This document shows positions 11,405 to 22,372 of a DNA stretch of 64,000 bases, in pieces (within the stretch, counting starts at the first letter, position 1; every line of letters begins with the position of its first letter). The DNA comes from Rhipicephalus microplus (taxonomy: Eukaryota; Arthropoda; Arachnida; Ixodida; Ixodidae): NCBI RefSeq assembly GCF_043290135.1, contig NC_134702.1, positions 83,024,817 to 83,088,816 of the forward strand. The letters run 5' to 3'. Both the position numbers and the translations under genes were made by a program. Under the pieces are notes generated by a model. That model searched no databases, was not told the DNA's origin, and was given only the letters and a program-made list of their open reading frames with translations.

Positions 11405-11456
11405 TTGCAACCAACGTTTCTAGAGCTACACCTAGTTCTAGAAACGTTGATTGCAA
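11405..11456. repeat. Inverted repeat, 19-bp arms, 14-nt spacer
   Basis: The left arm TTGCAACCAACGTTTCTAG (11405-11423) and right arm CTAGAAACGTTGATTGCAA (11438-11456) differ by one base from perfect complementarity. Possibly a relic of a fold-back element. Confidence 0.85.
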
Positions 11457-11760
11457 ACCTGGTACGAGAGCTGATTTACAGAGATGTGAAGCTATCGCTT
11501 GTGCAAAAATTCCCCCGAGAGACCAAGATAATTTTCTGGGTCCTCGTAAACAACATATGACGGAACATGACCAATTGGTCCGCCTTTCTTCCGAGCGAAT
11601 ATCCCAAACCACGCAGCATATCCGCCTTTTCAACGAAGGCTTCTTGGGCGCCCCTATAATAGCCTCCGCGGCTTGTTGCAAAATGAACTGTCTTGGCAGC
11701 AACGCCAGCCTTTGTACTCTTGGCACAGTCCAAAAAGAAGGTGCTTCCTTTCTCCACTCC

Positions 11761-11790
11761 CGAGTGGAAGTCTCCCGAGTGGAAGTCTCC
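11761..11790. repeat. 15-bp tandem duplication
   Basis: CGAGTGGAAGTCTCC occurs twice head to tail. The unit is a multiple of three and keeps the surrounding frame (11557-11871) open, but no function can be given to that frame. Confidence 0.9.
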
Positions 11791-11807
11791 CCGACCCGCT
11801 GTGCCCG

Positions 11808-11935
11808 TAGGCAGCTTTGCAGCTGGTGTGCAGGTTGTCACGTGATCATAGAGGGCAGTGGCAAGTTTTAGGCAGGGCAGATCCCACACACCGCGACGGC
11901 GCCTACCACTGTTTACAAATATAGAATATACATTT
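11808..11935 (+). repeat. Dispersed repeat, copy 1 of 2
   Basis: A segment of about 130 bp has the same word order as 31018-31165: GCAGCTT, GTTGTCACGTG, TCA-AGAG, GGTGGCAAG or GTGGCAAG, CCCAC-CACCGCGA, and GTTTACAAA. The copies are in the same orientation and clearly diverged. The family is not known to me. Both copies carry a CACGTG E box. Confidence 0.6.
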
Positions 11936-12904
11936 ATACGCGTGCTTGACTACAACAGACTGCGTGGACGGTGTATTTCGCAGAATACGAAGTCCTCTTT
12001 ACAAGCAACGGTATAATCGCATCGGAGAATGTTGCTGCTTTACAATTGAAAAATTTTCAACAGAAATCTCTCTAGGCTTGCGAATTATACTTAGCGCAAG
12101 GGTGGCACCTGCCAAATTTTGACCCATTCGCGGCGTTTCGAGATAGATTTGATCCTAACAGCAGGAGTTGATTACTGAAGAAAGAACCAAATCGGTGCCG
12201 AAACGTCGAAAATAAAGCTTAAACGTATAGGCTGAGTGCCAGTTCAAGCTCGAGAAGTCATAACTTACGAAGGTTCCTCCATAACTATGAGCACAGGAGA
12301 ACGGTGTACTTGTTTTCAGAAAAATTTCTCCAAACAAATACATTGGTTGTGACAACAAACGTTCGCACTTATAAAACGAAATAACGTTTAAAAGTGCTTC
12401 TACTGAGGCCAGTTGGTCTGACATCCTTAGGGTAATGATGTATTATAGAGGTGCACAAAAATGAAACGAAAAAAAAAAGCCAGAAGAAGCCGTAAAACGC
12501 AAACACGGCGCAAGGTGCATGTTCGTTTTGTGTTTCTTGTTTTTGCGTATGTTACACACTTCCACAGTGCATTACCAACCACGGTACAAAACGACACAAA
12601 CTTAGACGCACCATTACTTTTCAGAACGCATGCACACGTGCTCAAGTGCCCTCGTAGTGAAAGCATTTTCTTGCAAGCGGGACATTCACAACAATGTTCA
12701 ACTGTATTCGGCCTATTCACATTCGTCTGACATGCGGAAGTGCCTGACATTGCAAAAAGAAGCCAGAACTGGCAGGGGAATCTGTGTTATATTTCGTTGC
12801 ATGGGACTGCGACGGCTGTAGACGGGGCTTGTCGGGCTTCTTGGGTTCTCACCGTCTAGGGTTAAGCTCTCTCTTTTTTTAGTAACCATATCTATAGGCC
12901 AAAA
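11936..12904. other. No recognised feature
   Basis: No repeat or gene is recognised. A frame on the minus strand (12427-12750) is cysteine-rich by eye, but its opposite strand is equally open and no domain is evident. Confidence 0.5.
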
Positions 12905-13055
12905 AAAAGCGTAACTTACTTAGACTCACCAAAGTAATATATCTTGGTTTTTGGACACACTCGGACTCACACTCACCAAAATAATACTCGCAGCTCGATC
13001 TGAGCCCGAGTAAGTCCACTCATGAGACCGTCAGCTCAGAATGAGCTTGTTTGAC
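12905..13055 (+). repeat. ACTCA/TGAGT-rich dispersed repeat, copy 1
   Basis: It contains GGACACACTCGGACTCACAC, TCACCAAAATAATACT, GCTCGATCTGAG and ACTCATGAG, in the same order as the copies at 14600, 26630, 41755 and (reversed) 51880. The first half is rich in ACTCA and the second in its complement TGAGT, so the repeat is imperfectly self-complementary. The family is unknown to me. Confidence 0.7.
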
Positions 13056-13103
13056 AAAGGTGTGTATGCTTTTCAACACCGACACCTCACGTAAAATCGG
13101 TGG

Positions 13104-13349
13104 CCCCCGCCGCGGTGGTCTAATGGCTTAAGGGTACTCGGCTATTGACGGGATCATGTGACGGGATCGAATCCCTACTGCGGCGGCTGCATTTTCGGTG
13201 GAGGCGAAAATTCACTAGGCCCGGGTGCTCGAATTTGGGTGCACGTTAAAGAACCCGAGGTGGTCAAAATTTCCGGAGCCCTCTACTACGGCGTCTCTCA
13301 TAATCATATAGTGGTTTTGGGACGTTAGACCCCACACATAAACCAGTGG
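13104..13349 (+). mobile_element. Tick SINE type I, full length
   Basis: The A box TGGTCTAATGG is at 13116-13126 and the B box GGATCGAATCC at 13164-13174. The body has AAATTCACTAGGCCCGGGTG and the conserved TACGGCGTCTCTCATAATC, and the end is CCCCACACATAAACC. The flanks TCACGTAAAATCGGTG (from 13087) and TCACGTAATCGGTG (13350-13363) are most simply a target duplication that has since lost two A residues from one side. It is more diverged than the copy at 8723. Confidence 0.92.
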
Positions 13350-13447
13350 TCACGTAATCGGTGCTCTTTTGGCGCCTTTTATTATAGTACCTTGAAATTC
13401 GAGTTATGAGTTCTCACCAAAGTAAGATCGACATTATACTTTAAACA

Positions 13448-13673
13448 CTGATTGATATGGGGGGATTAACGTCCCAAAACCACCACATGATTATGAGAGA
13501 CCCCGTAGTGGAGGGCTCCGGGAATTTCCACCACCTGGTGTTCTTTACCGTTCAAACAAATCTGAGCACACGGGCCTACAACATTTCCGCCTCCGTCGGA
13601 AATGCAGCCACCGCAGCCGGGATTCGATGCCGCGACCAGCGGGTCAGCAGCCGAGTACCTTAGCCACTAGACC
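13448..13673 (-). mobile_element. Tick SINE type I, slightly 5'-truncated, perfect TSD
   Basis: A 15-bp target duplication ATTATACTTTAAACA flanks it exactly (13433-13447 and 13674-13688). On the minus strand the element starts at TGGTCTAGTGGC, so it lacks the first dozen bases of the tRNA head. A duplication at the truncated end shows that the truncation happened during insertion, as expected for incomplete reverse transcription from a LINE enzyme. The tail next to the left duplication is short (CTGATTGATAT). Confidence 0.95.
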
Positions 13674-13688
13674 ATTATACTTTAAACA

Positions 13689-13839
13689 GACGACAACGTA
13701 AGATATATTATTCAGCAACTTCCCTGGAAGAGTTAACAGGGGGAGGGGGGGGGGAGTTTAAGGCACCCCATGACGTATTTCATGCCTCCGATCAATAAAC
13801 ATTGAAAAGGTGTAAGAACGATACCGCTTCGGAATACGT
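13689..13839. other. No recognised feature; short G run
   Basis: A G-rich run lies at 13740-13755. Nothing else is seen. Confidence 0.5.
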
Positions 13840-14260
13840 GCGAGTAGACGCGAGTATAAAAGTGAATACTACCACGCGCATTTCTTATTTTCACTTTTGT
13901 TTGATTTAGCTTTTCACCCTCAATGCATGGGTCAGGAATTCTGAGCGCTAACTGCACCTCATCGCTTGAGGAGGTTCGCGATCAGATTGTAGATTGTTTT
14001 GTTAATATTCCCTGCAAGGTGCGCACACTCGAGATTATTCCTGAGCTTAATTGCGCGAAGACTAGCGATAAGGCTGGAATATCCGACGACGCAAGTGTAA
14101 ATGCCGTCGAGCTTCGCCGCTTGTCAGTTGATCGACGACCGCTAGCTGTGTTCACCGTTATCAGTGCCAGTGTCTTGCTCTAATCTGACTTTCTTTTTAC
14201 GTGGCCACAAGTTCGGCTGAATAAACAGTTTAACCTGAACATCCAGTCTGATCCCTTCGA
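13840..14260 (+). other. Possible LTR-like or transcript-end segment
   Basis: A TATA-like TATAAAAG is at 13855-13862 and a canonical AATAAA at 14220-14225, about 360 bases apart. Between them lies an 86-codon open frame (13923-14183) that I cannot assign. TATA followed within a few hundred bases by AATAAA is the arrangement of an LTR (U3-R), and I suspect retroelement origin. No TG...CA ends or duplication were found. Confidence 0.25.
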
Positions 14261-14599
14261 AAGGCCATCAAGCGTCTTGAGGAGGCTTTGGCGAAGCATC
14301 GCAAAAAAGGATCCGACGACCCGTCCAACGGGCGCGGAGGCACCCGAGTAACTGTCGCCGAGTGGGAGCACAACATCCTCGAGGTCTAGGCTCGGAGATT
14401 ATCGAACTCTAATAGCCGTAATCTTAAGATGGGGAGCATCCGCGCCCTGCGAGGCCGGGTACTTCCTACACGCCGGATGTATAAATAAATGTTATTTCTC
14501 TCTCTCTCTCCCTTCGTCCGCGTCATGACCCCGTGACAATACAAATAAGGCTGATAATAATGCTGAAAATGAGTAGATACGACTATAGGTCTGCAAAAA

Positions 14600-14765
14600 C
14601 AGCGGAACTCACTCAGGCTCACTTAGGAAATATATATTGTGCTTTGTACTCACTCGGACACAAAGTCACCAAAACATCACTCAGCCGGACTCATTCAGAC
14701 TCCGACTCATGGCTGAATCTGAGTCTCGAGTGAGACGACTCACGAGCGAGTTCACCGAGCTATGT
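14600..14765 (+). repeat. ACTCA/TGAGT-rich dispersed repeat, copy 2
   Basis: Words in family order: CGGAACTCACTCAGGCTCAC, TTGTGCTTTGTACTCACTCG, TCACCAAAAC, AGCCGGACTCATTCAGACTC, GAATCTGAGTCTCGAGTGAG, and an end resembling GAGCGAGTTCACCGAGCTATG. About 165 bp long. It starts just upstream of Helitron-like copy 2. Confidence 0.75.
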
Positions 14766-14828
14766 TTAAATAGTGACGCCTGTTCCTGGACTAAAGTTGG
14801 TACATGCTAATTGAAGTACAAAAAAATA

Positions 14829-15450
14829 GCCCGCAGCTTCCCTCGGGGGAACACTGAGGAGGATGCGGACCATATAATTGGTTAACGGGGTGTTAAAGTG
14901 CGACTTACTTGGGTCGATGGCTAAATTGGTTAACGTGGTTGTGAAATGGGGTGTTAAATTGCGACTTACTTGGGTCGATGGCTAAATTGGTTAACGTGGT
15001 TGTAGGAGGGGGTGTTAAATGAGTGAACACGTACACACGTATGCGAAAGGGCGGCGCTGGTCGAAGGGACGTCGATCATTGTGTTTGTGGATTCGTTGGA
15101 ATTCATTTCACCGCGACCTTGGACGTCGACGCGCCGTACAAACCAACCGACGAGCGGCAACTGAGCGAGCGAGCGCCGACCTTGAGTATATATACAGCGC
15201 GACGGCGCATGCACTGTCAGCTGTTGAATGTTCTCGAAGCGCGACGCCACATGCGCGTCCACTGGAGAATCAGGAGAATTGTAGATGTCGAACGCGGTGT
15301 GTAGAGGAGGAAGGGATGCACAGATGGTGGAAGAGTGGGCGACGGCGCGACGGCGCATGCGCGCGCGTCAGCTGTCGAATGTTCGAGAAGCGGTGCGGAC
15401 GGCGCGGACGGCGCACTACAAGGCGCGAGTATAAGATGCTCCGCATCTAA
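14829..15450 (+). mobile_element. Helitron-like non-autonomous element, copy 2
   Basis: A 622-bp copy, nearly identical to copy 1. The 52-bp length difference equals exactly one unit of the second internal tandem repeat: copy 2 has a single GTGTAGAGGAGGAAGGG...GAGTG unit (about 15297). The terminal hairpin is AGATGC-tcc-GCATCT followed by AA. A 143-codon frame (15019-15450) ends at the element's own last three bases. It is also open in copies 1 and 3 over most of its length, but the copies are too alike for this to prove coding. The left flank is an A run and no target duplication is seen. Confidence 0.6.
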
Positions 15451-15860
15451 AAGGCACGTAACCATCAAGAAAAGGCCCTTTTTAGTTACAGACGCCACTT
15501 TTGCGCCCACCGCCATTTGCGACCAGCTCCCATTTGAGACAGCGCAGGCGCCACCGGCTTCGGATCGACTCAACAGAACTTCTTTTTACTACAACTTTTC
15601 TTGGCACTGAAAGGAAATCTACGGGGCCAAATCGCGTGCACCCTGCTGCCAGTGAATGTAGTTCCAGAGTATCACCCCTACTTTCAACCCGAAATATAAA
15701 TGTTCCTCCTTTATTTTCTAAGTGGAGCTATTTAAGACAGGACGCAGTTCACACCAGTAGGACATTCGTATTTATTTTCATTTATCTGTTGTGACGTAGA
15801 GTTTCTGAACGCGTTAGAAAGTCGCGCCTTTTTACGTGCACTTCGAACGCTAAGCGGCGT
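15451..15860. other. No recognised feature
   Basis: Unique-looking sequence. Two overlapping frames of 91 and 97 codons have no recognised motif. Confidence 0.45.
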
Positions 15861-15867
15861 TTGTGTC

Positions 15868-15876
15868 TATATAAAA
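15868..15876 (+). promoter_or_regulatory. TATA-box-like TATATAAAA
   Basis: A strong TATA match about 30 bases upstream of a pyrimidine tract (15890-15906), where initiation would be expected. No coding gene can be attached to it with confidence, apart from the short candidate frame just downstream. Confidence 0.3.
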
Positions 15877-15908
15877 CGCTGATCGTGCGCCCCCGTCTCT
15901 TTCCACAG

Positions 15909-15962
15909 CGTTACGAGACGCGCGCCAATACGGACTACTTCGTGCAGCGCTACATGTGCTGA
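15909..15962 (+). CDS. Candidate short terminal exon (speculative)
   Basis: The pyrimidine tract GTCTCTTTCCACAG is a good 3' splice-site match. It is followed by 17 codons, RYETRANTDYFVQRYMC, and TGA. Fourteen of the 17 codons end in G or C, unlike the surrounding DNA and like coding sequence in many arthropods. I recognise no family. It could be the last exon of a gene whose other exons lie outside the window or in unrecognised sequence. The same bases could instead be a transcript start served by the TATA box at 15868, or chance. Confidence 0.15.
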   Translation, partial: RYETRANTDYFVQRYMC

Positions 15963-16449
15963 GGTTCTGCCTCCATAGCTTTCCCTTCAGTACCAAGAAA
16001 AGTTGTGGGCCACGCTGGTAACGCGTGGAAAGATCAGAAAAAAAGGAGAGAGAGAGAATGAAAACAACAACGGTAGCAACAAAGCCGTGCGGTCACCGCT
16101 TGCGCTGCGGGCTTCGTAATTGTGAAGCACCGCGCGGTTTCTTTCATGTCCGACGAGGGCCTCCGCGCCAAGGACGCACAAAGCGGACCGAAGACGTGCC
16201 TGGGAGGCGAAAACGGTCACGATACTTGCTACCGTGCACCCTCTCGCCCACGCATGCAGCCAGACGACTCCTTGCTGCCGTTCCTTCAAACTGACCGGAC
16301 TTTCCCACGTGCGCTGCAGTCGAGCCGAGCGAGGCACGTCTCTCCCGAGATTGGAGAAAGAGAGCTTCCCCGCCACGCTCGATACGGTACGAGCGAGCGC
16401 TTCAGGATCCTAGAAGTGTGGCAGCTTTGGCTTGTTGGTATGGCATGAC
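15963..16449. other. No recognised feature
   Basis: No repeat or gene is recognised. Frames of about 100 codons overlap on both strands. Sequence just before 16450 (GGCTTGTTGGTATGGCATGAC) leads into the inverted repeat and may belong to the same element. Confidence 0.45.
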
Positions 16450-16531
16450 GATAGTTATAGCGCGAGAACAAAACGACGACACAGTCCTTCTTGTCTCTGT
16501 GTCGTCGTTTTGTTCTCGCGCTATAACTATC
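16450..16531. repeat. Perfect inverted repeat, 35-bp arms, 12-nt spacer
   Basis: The arms 16450-16484 (GATAGTTATAGCGCGAGAAC...) and 16497-16531 are exact reverse complements with no mismatch. The 12-base spacer is TCCTTCTTGTCT. The perfection implies a recent origin or gene conversion. The layout (arms, CTTCTTG in the loop) is shared with the fold-back at 59215-59310, so both may belong to one class of fold-back elements. Confidence 0.97.
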
Positions 16532-17514
16532 CTCAGACTTCAGGATCCATTGTGAGCGAGGGCGGCACGGCTGCCGTATTCGCTGCGGTAGCACAGCGTC
16601 CGTATGAGACGAAATCCGACGAAGTGGCGCACTGTCTGCAGACGTAGTATGTAACAAAGCGAGTATCCGAAAGTATAACGAGTACATAAGAAACCATTTA
16701 CAATAGGAAGTTTCAGCAGTGTCAGGCTACTGCAAGGTAAAAATAGGCAAAATGTACCGCCGTGGCCGGCAGGCAACCTGCTTACAGGTTTCCGGCTGCG
16801 CGAGTTGATCATTGCGTACGGTATAACGCGATAACATTTACAGGTTTACCAGACTAAATAGACTACGTTACGACCACGAGAGTAAGGTATTTTTGATCTC
16901 ACCGCACGGTAAACCGGAGCTGCTAAAAGAAGCCATTGAAAGTGTTGCCATTTGTTAGAACGACAGAACTCTAATAATGAAGTCATACGGAACGTGGGTC
17001 ATTGGAATTACATGTCACATATAAAAAGCTTTAATGTAACCAAAGCCAACTACGAAGGAATTGGCATCAACAGCGAACAAAATAACTATTAATGCAGTAA
17101 TTAAGAAGGAACGAGGCAATGTCGTTTTATCCACTTTTTAGCCTTTACCTGTGTTTTACGATTCTTTTATTTAATAATGCGCCAAATGGTTGGAAACTTG
17201 ATATCATTAGGACGCTGAGGCAGCCAGCCCTCTTGCGCAGAGTTGTTAATATAGTGGTTCTTTAACCGACGTTACAGTCACTCCTGATCGCGATATACGG
17301 AAGTGTGGAACTATAACTTTCTTCAATGCGCATGTTATATTGCTCCCGATGGAGGCACGCAGTAATATAAGGTCTGAAATATACTCCAAGGCCTGAAGTT
17401 TAAACATAATCACCAATCTCATCATCATCAGGGAGAACATCCATTCGATATTCAGACGTCAGAATACTGCAGCAGAAAACTCCCATCTGTCACGAGTATA
17501 ACATGAAAAATAAA
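16532..17514. other. No recognised feature
   Basis: Moderately AT-rich sequence. No gene, RNA or shared repeat is recognised. Confidence 0.5.
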
Positions 17515-17655
17515 TGAATGAATGAAAAATAAACGAAAAAAGAACGCGAAAAAGAAATAGAAAAAGAAACAAAGAAAGAAAGTAAAATAGATAAAGAAAA
17601 GAAAGGTAGAAAGATTCAAGAGAAAAAAGACAGAAACGCTAAAAAAACGTAAAAC

Positions 17656-17706
<51 letters not shown>
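17515..17706. repeat. A-rich AAAG tract ending in (GA)n
   Basis: Imperfect AAAG/AATG units pass into a pure (GA) run of about 19 units at 17669-17706. Confidence 0.9.
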
Positions 17707-17712
<6 letters not shown>

Positions 17713-20362
17713 GGAGTGTCAAAAAGCGTTACGCACACGCTTACACCTAATGGGCCGCTTCGCTCCGAAAACGACGGTAGCTTGTCGGACGGGATCTCTC
17801 GCTAGTCGCAGAACGGCGGCAGACACACACACACGGTGATCAGCAGGGCGCGGCACTGTCGCATATATATGAACTTCGACTGGCTCAACCGGGAAGCTCC
17901 ATCTCCCTCCCGTTTTACTTTTCGTTTTCTTCTCTCGCGAACATCAGTGCGCACACAGCTCCTAATCGAAAAGAGATCGACCACATTTACATCGAATTTA
18001 CTCGGCGAATTCGAACGACGGAAAAAGACGAAAAAAAAAAAGAAGAGCCCGTTAGGCCAGCTCGAGTGCCTCGCATTCCTCTATACTTCCGCTCGTCTTC
18101 TCGTCAGCGCCATTATGTAATCTTTCTCCGCCGACTTACGGACGAATGTCATAGAACCTCAAAAATGAAGGGAGCAGTGAAGAAGGTATCGGTAAAGAAG
18201 CACATCCAGCCAAAAGTTAAAAAGAGCGAGAGAAAAAGAGAAAGAAAACGTCGTAGCATGCTTATCGTCCACCTCTCCCGCATCATGTTCTCCCATATTC
18301 CTCTTTCTACACCACGGGGAGAAAAATATCGAATCTGATCAGAGGAAGAAGGAAAAACGGGAGAGGGGAGTCGGGAACAGATCCGAGTCGCTGCATATCC
18401 ATGTGATCGCGTTCGCTTCGATTCGCGAGGCTCGATTTTCTCTGCGACAGGGCGACCTGCACAGCTGCAGGGAGCAAAAAAAAAAAAAAACGATAAAGGT
18501 TCGGGAAGGGGAGCGGGGGAGACAAAGTCAAACACTGCTCGCGTTCGAGAAACAATCCCAGAGTGATTCCAGGAGGGGGACGGCAACGACGAACGGGTCG
18601 ATGGGCACAAAAGCAATTTCGACTGGCGGCGGTATTTATTCCGTCGTCGTCGTGCAACGCGGCGCACCCTGGAGCACTCCGCGGTGTGTGCGTTTGTGTG
18701 CTACGCGAACACGGTAGTTGGTATTGTAAGAGGGCGGGAGGAGGAGGAGTGGAGCAGGCGAGCCGAGAACATCGTCTCCTCCGCACCTCGAGGGGAAGAC
18801 CATGGTGTAAGAAAAAAACAAATGTGAGAAAGACCAATGACGGCACGAGCGCTGGTAGACGTGTGCCACGCAGTAAAAGCAGCGAAGAAGGAACGATGAC
18901 GTTCCAACAATTATCGGCTGTTGGTGCGAATGAGGAAAAAATGCGACCGCGTTTAAACAGGAAGAAAAAAAAATGCAGAAAGCGAAATACAAATACATAT
19001 AAGCCTACAGACGGACGGACGGACGGACACAGAGAGAAAGAGAAACGGTCGGTCGGTCAGATAGACGGACCGACAAATCCGAAATAGCTAGAAAAGTCTT
19101 CAGCACTAAACTTCGAAATATCAAAAAAAAAATATTTCATAATGAACGCATACCTTAGGATTTTCAAAGAAAATACTGTCCAAACTGTTTATAAAGCAGC
19201 ATTGAGCTGCACATCTGACCGCTGCAAACGGTTTATAGCCACACAGGTGATCAGTAAAACATCCGTAAGTGACGAACGAATACTACAGCGAGCCAAGGAA
19301 AACGTCTGAGAAAGAGAGGGGGAGATAACAAAAGGAGAAATAAAAAAAAAAGCAGTCAGGCATAAATATATCAAAATGCGCGCCCAAGTGAAGGTGATCT
19401 TCAAAGGCACCGCCGCGGGGCACCGAGGGGCCAAAGTGAGGGATTTGCTCGGGCGAACAAGGGAAGGAGGCGGCGCGATGGGCGGGAAGACTCTCAGGGA
19501 AGGCCGCGACACGGTGACCTCGCTGCCCAGCAAAGAACACACACACAAAAATAGATCTTAAGCCAGCTTTCGGGGAGAGCGGTGAACAGCACGCTGTACA
19601 CAGCGGGCCGATGCTGCAGCAGCACGCGCACCGAGGCACGAAAGGCGGACGACGTTGTTGACAGGGCAGCCGGGATCGATGGCTGGGCGCGAACGGCGAA
19701 TGAAGACAAGTCAAGCCGCGGCCGTCGCTGTCCGGAAGAAAAGCCGACGACAAAAAAAGAAAAAGAAAACAAAAAACAAAATACACCAGCCTTTTCGGAC
19801 GGTCCCGAAAAAGAATATGAATGAATGAGAATAAGAACAGAAGGGGGAGAAAAATCAACAAGACCATCGAGATGAAGTGCGTGTACAGAATGGCAGGAAG
19901 TGCTGAGCTAAGGACGCGAGGGGCAAAAGCGCCACGGTCGGCGATAAAAGGAAGTAAACGAATCTTGCGCTGCGAGGAGGATGGCGGAAGGAAGCGAGCG
20001 GTGTTTGAAGAAGACCGACGAAGAAGACAAATGCCGCGGGCCATTCTTACCCTTTCAGCGGCAGCACAATAAGGTTCGTTAAGGCCAAAACGAGGCGCAT
20101 GCGAATGTCGCTAGCCGACACGTGAGCGCCCAGTCTCCTCTCTGTTCGTCAACAGTAACAGGCGTCATGCGGTAGGTGAGCGAAGGAAAGGATTGCCACA
20201 GACCTTTATGTATGACACACATACAGGTTCTCACCCGCAAAAGAAACGTCGCAACAGCAGCCCCCGCCGATGAAAACCAGCGGAAATTACGAACTCGTGG
20301 CGTTGGATTATTAGGTGGCTGCAGGGGGCTAGGAACAGCCCTAAACCCAAAGCCCCGCTAGT
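17707..20362. other. No recognised gene; low-complexity purine/pyrimidine sequence
   Basis: Many long frames overlap here, including 253 codons on the minus strand (19283-20044) and 174 on the plus strand (18563-19087). They are compositional: the plus strand is purine-rich, giving Lys/Arg/Glu frames, and the minus strand is Phe/Leu/Ser-rich. A GGAC/GGTC run occurs at 19010-19050. No domain is recognised. Confidence 0.5.
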
Positions 20363-20885
20363 CCAATATATTCATTCATTTATTTATTCAATACTGCAGA
20401 CTCGAGGTCAAAGCAGGGTGGTAATACACATAAAAATAAAATAATTGCGGAACGAAACAATAAAGGGCGAAGAAGGTTGTTTGGTAGGTTAGTTCATCAC
20501 ATGTATTAGTAAGACAGTTCCATTCACATATGGTTCTTGGAAAGTACGAATACTTCAGTAGGTTTGTGCGAGCAAAATATGGGATCAAGGCCTTTGGGTG
20601 GTGGTGTCGGGTGGGCCGACTACTAAGGGGTGTCAAATATGGGGATGGGTCTAGAGCTATTTTTTTTGTTCAAAAGTTGATCAAGAAATTCTTATCTAGC
20701 TTTTTGTCTTCGCATTTGCAAGTAAAGGAATGTTGTTGGCTAGCATTAAATCTGAGGGTGAGTCTAACTTGGAGTACTCGTTGAATATAAATCTAACAGC
20801 TTTTCTTTAAATACGCTCAAGAGTGTATATATTACGTTTTGTATAAGAATCCCATACTATGCTCGCGTACTCCTCTTTTTGGACT
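20363..20885 (-). mobile_element. CR1-like LINE, reverse transcriptase C-terminal remnant
   Basis: Reading the minus strand from about 20872 gives EYASIVWDSYTKRNIYTLER, then a stop where Gln is expected, RKAVRFIFNEYSKLDSP, and further stops. After a frame change at about 20636-20500 it reads YFARTNLLKYSYFPRT and CEWNCL. These are the conserved last blocks of CR1/L2-type non-LTR retrotransposon reverse transcriptases (the LEYAS-VWDP, VQR-AARFI and FFPR--EWN blocks). The 3' end on that strand is AATAAATAAATGAATGAATA, the LINE tail. Only the last 500 bases survive, with stops and at least one frameshift, so it is dead. Clade CR1 versus L2 is not resolved. Confidence 0.82.
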
Positions 20886-22372
20886 GCTAGCTCTACCTTA
20901 TAGGTATACAAACCCAGAAAACGGTTGTGCGCACGCGTTTGACCTTGGAGCACGTGCGAGGAAGCTAAGTGAAACCCCATATACTACGAATAAAGCCGTT
21001 ACAAAAACTGCTTGCGTCGGTGAAGTGAGCATTATATTTAAAGTGCCAACTGTACATCCAGTACACACACAGAAAATTCACGCGTTGACCTTGAAGTGCA
21101 GCCAACGTCGATTTCTTCCTCGTCCTCCCCGCACTCGCTCCGGCATAGCAATGGACATAACGAAGTGCCAGTTTGTTCTCCTTCGAAACATGACCTTCGA
21201 TACGACATTGAGAGCGTCACCTGTTCAGGATATTGTAACGGCCACTAAACACACAAAAGCGAAATACACTTTAACACGGCTTTAATCTGGGAGCCATTGC
21301 CACCAACCCTCACTGTTCTCGAAACACTTCGTCTTCCTCGTTCTCTGTCCTGCGGCTTTTCTCTGCTAGAATCCCACTACCCGTTAGTTTAACCCATAAC
21401 AATATCATATTGACGGAATCAGAAAGAAGATTGCTTTAACGAGACACAAAATTTATTCAAAATATCCAAACAGGCGTAAAGCGAGCGAATTCCAGAACCT
21501 TTATACATGCAAGCACAATGTTGAATCGTCACAATGTCGCCATCGCAAACACCCATCAAAAGAACGCAATGCAAGATCACCCGGAAGCGGACGTATTAAA
21601 TTAAGTGATATCAGGATTCTCTCTACAACGCTATCATAACGTACTTGCCCCCGAAAGATGGGCACACTTTAAGATCAACACAATTTACTAATGGCGAGTG
21701 CGCGGGGAGCGTGGGATTTGCCGAGAGAAGCCCTATACGATCGGTGGCCATTCAAGTGATGGAATGGGAGCACAGCGAAGGAGTAGAGTGGGAATGGGGT
21801 GATAGGAACGGTACCTGCCCCCCCTCCCCCCCTTGTCTGCCCTAACACCGGTCTCCTTTCGTATCGATCGATGCCTACGCTCGCTGATTGAAAACGCCAG
21901 CATGCTCCGACGAGCCACCAATCCTTCCACGCACTGCAAGCCTGTCTGGACGGCACTGCACGCCTGCCTCGTTGGTGACGCACTGTGAGCACCCCACGCC
22001 ACTGCTAACGTGGAAAGAAGAAAAAAGAGGGGACACGTGATTTTGAAAGTGGGCCCACCGTTTCAACGCTATAGCGAGATCACGAAGGAATAGTGAAAGA
22101 AGGAGAGCTTAACGATATAAAAAACACATAAAGGACGTCTGTGTGTGTCACAGAGCACGTAAAATCATCTACAGGAAACTTAATACCATGACGATAACTT
22201 CAGAATCAGCAAGCCATCTGGACGAGTCCTCAATCACGACATGGCGCCTCTCGCACTACATTACGCAGTAATAAGATTTCTTTCTTTTTATTGAGCTTGT
22301 CATGTCTTTGTAGACCATGGTCGACAGGCATGCTTATCGGTGCAGATGTAACTGACAACAACAAAAAAAATT
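20886..22372. other. No recognised feature
   Basis: A plus-strand frame of 148 codons (20839-21285) overlaps the LINE remnant and is not considered coding. The remainder shows no shared repeat or motif. Confidence 0.5.

Noticed and set aside
11476..11889. 137-codon minus frame and 104-codon plus frame over the 15-bp duplication
   Set aside because: Both strands are open and no motif is recognised; the end overlaps a dispersed repeat.
12427..12750. Cysteine-rich minus-strand frame as a small secreted peptide
   Set aside because: No signal peptide and irregular cysteine spacing; the opposite strand is open over the same bases.
19283..20044. 253-codon minus-strand frame rich in Phe, Leu, Ser and Pro
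   Set aside because: Produced by purine-rich plus-strand sequence. No motif, and equally open frames lie on the other strand.
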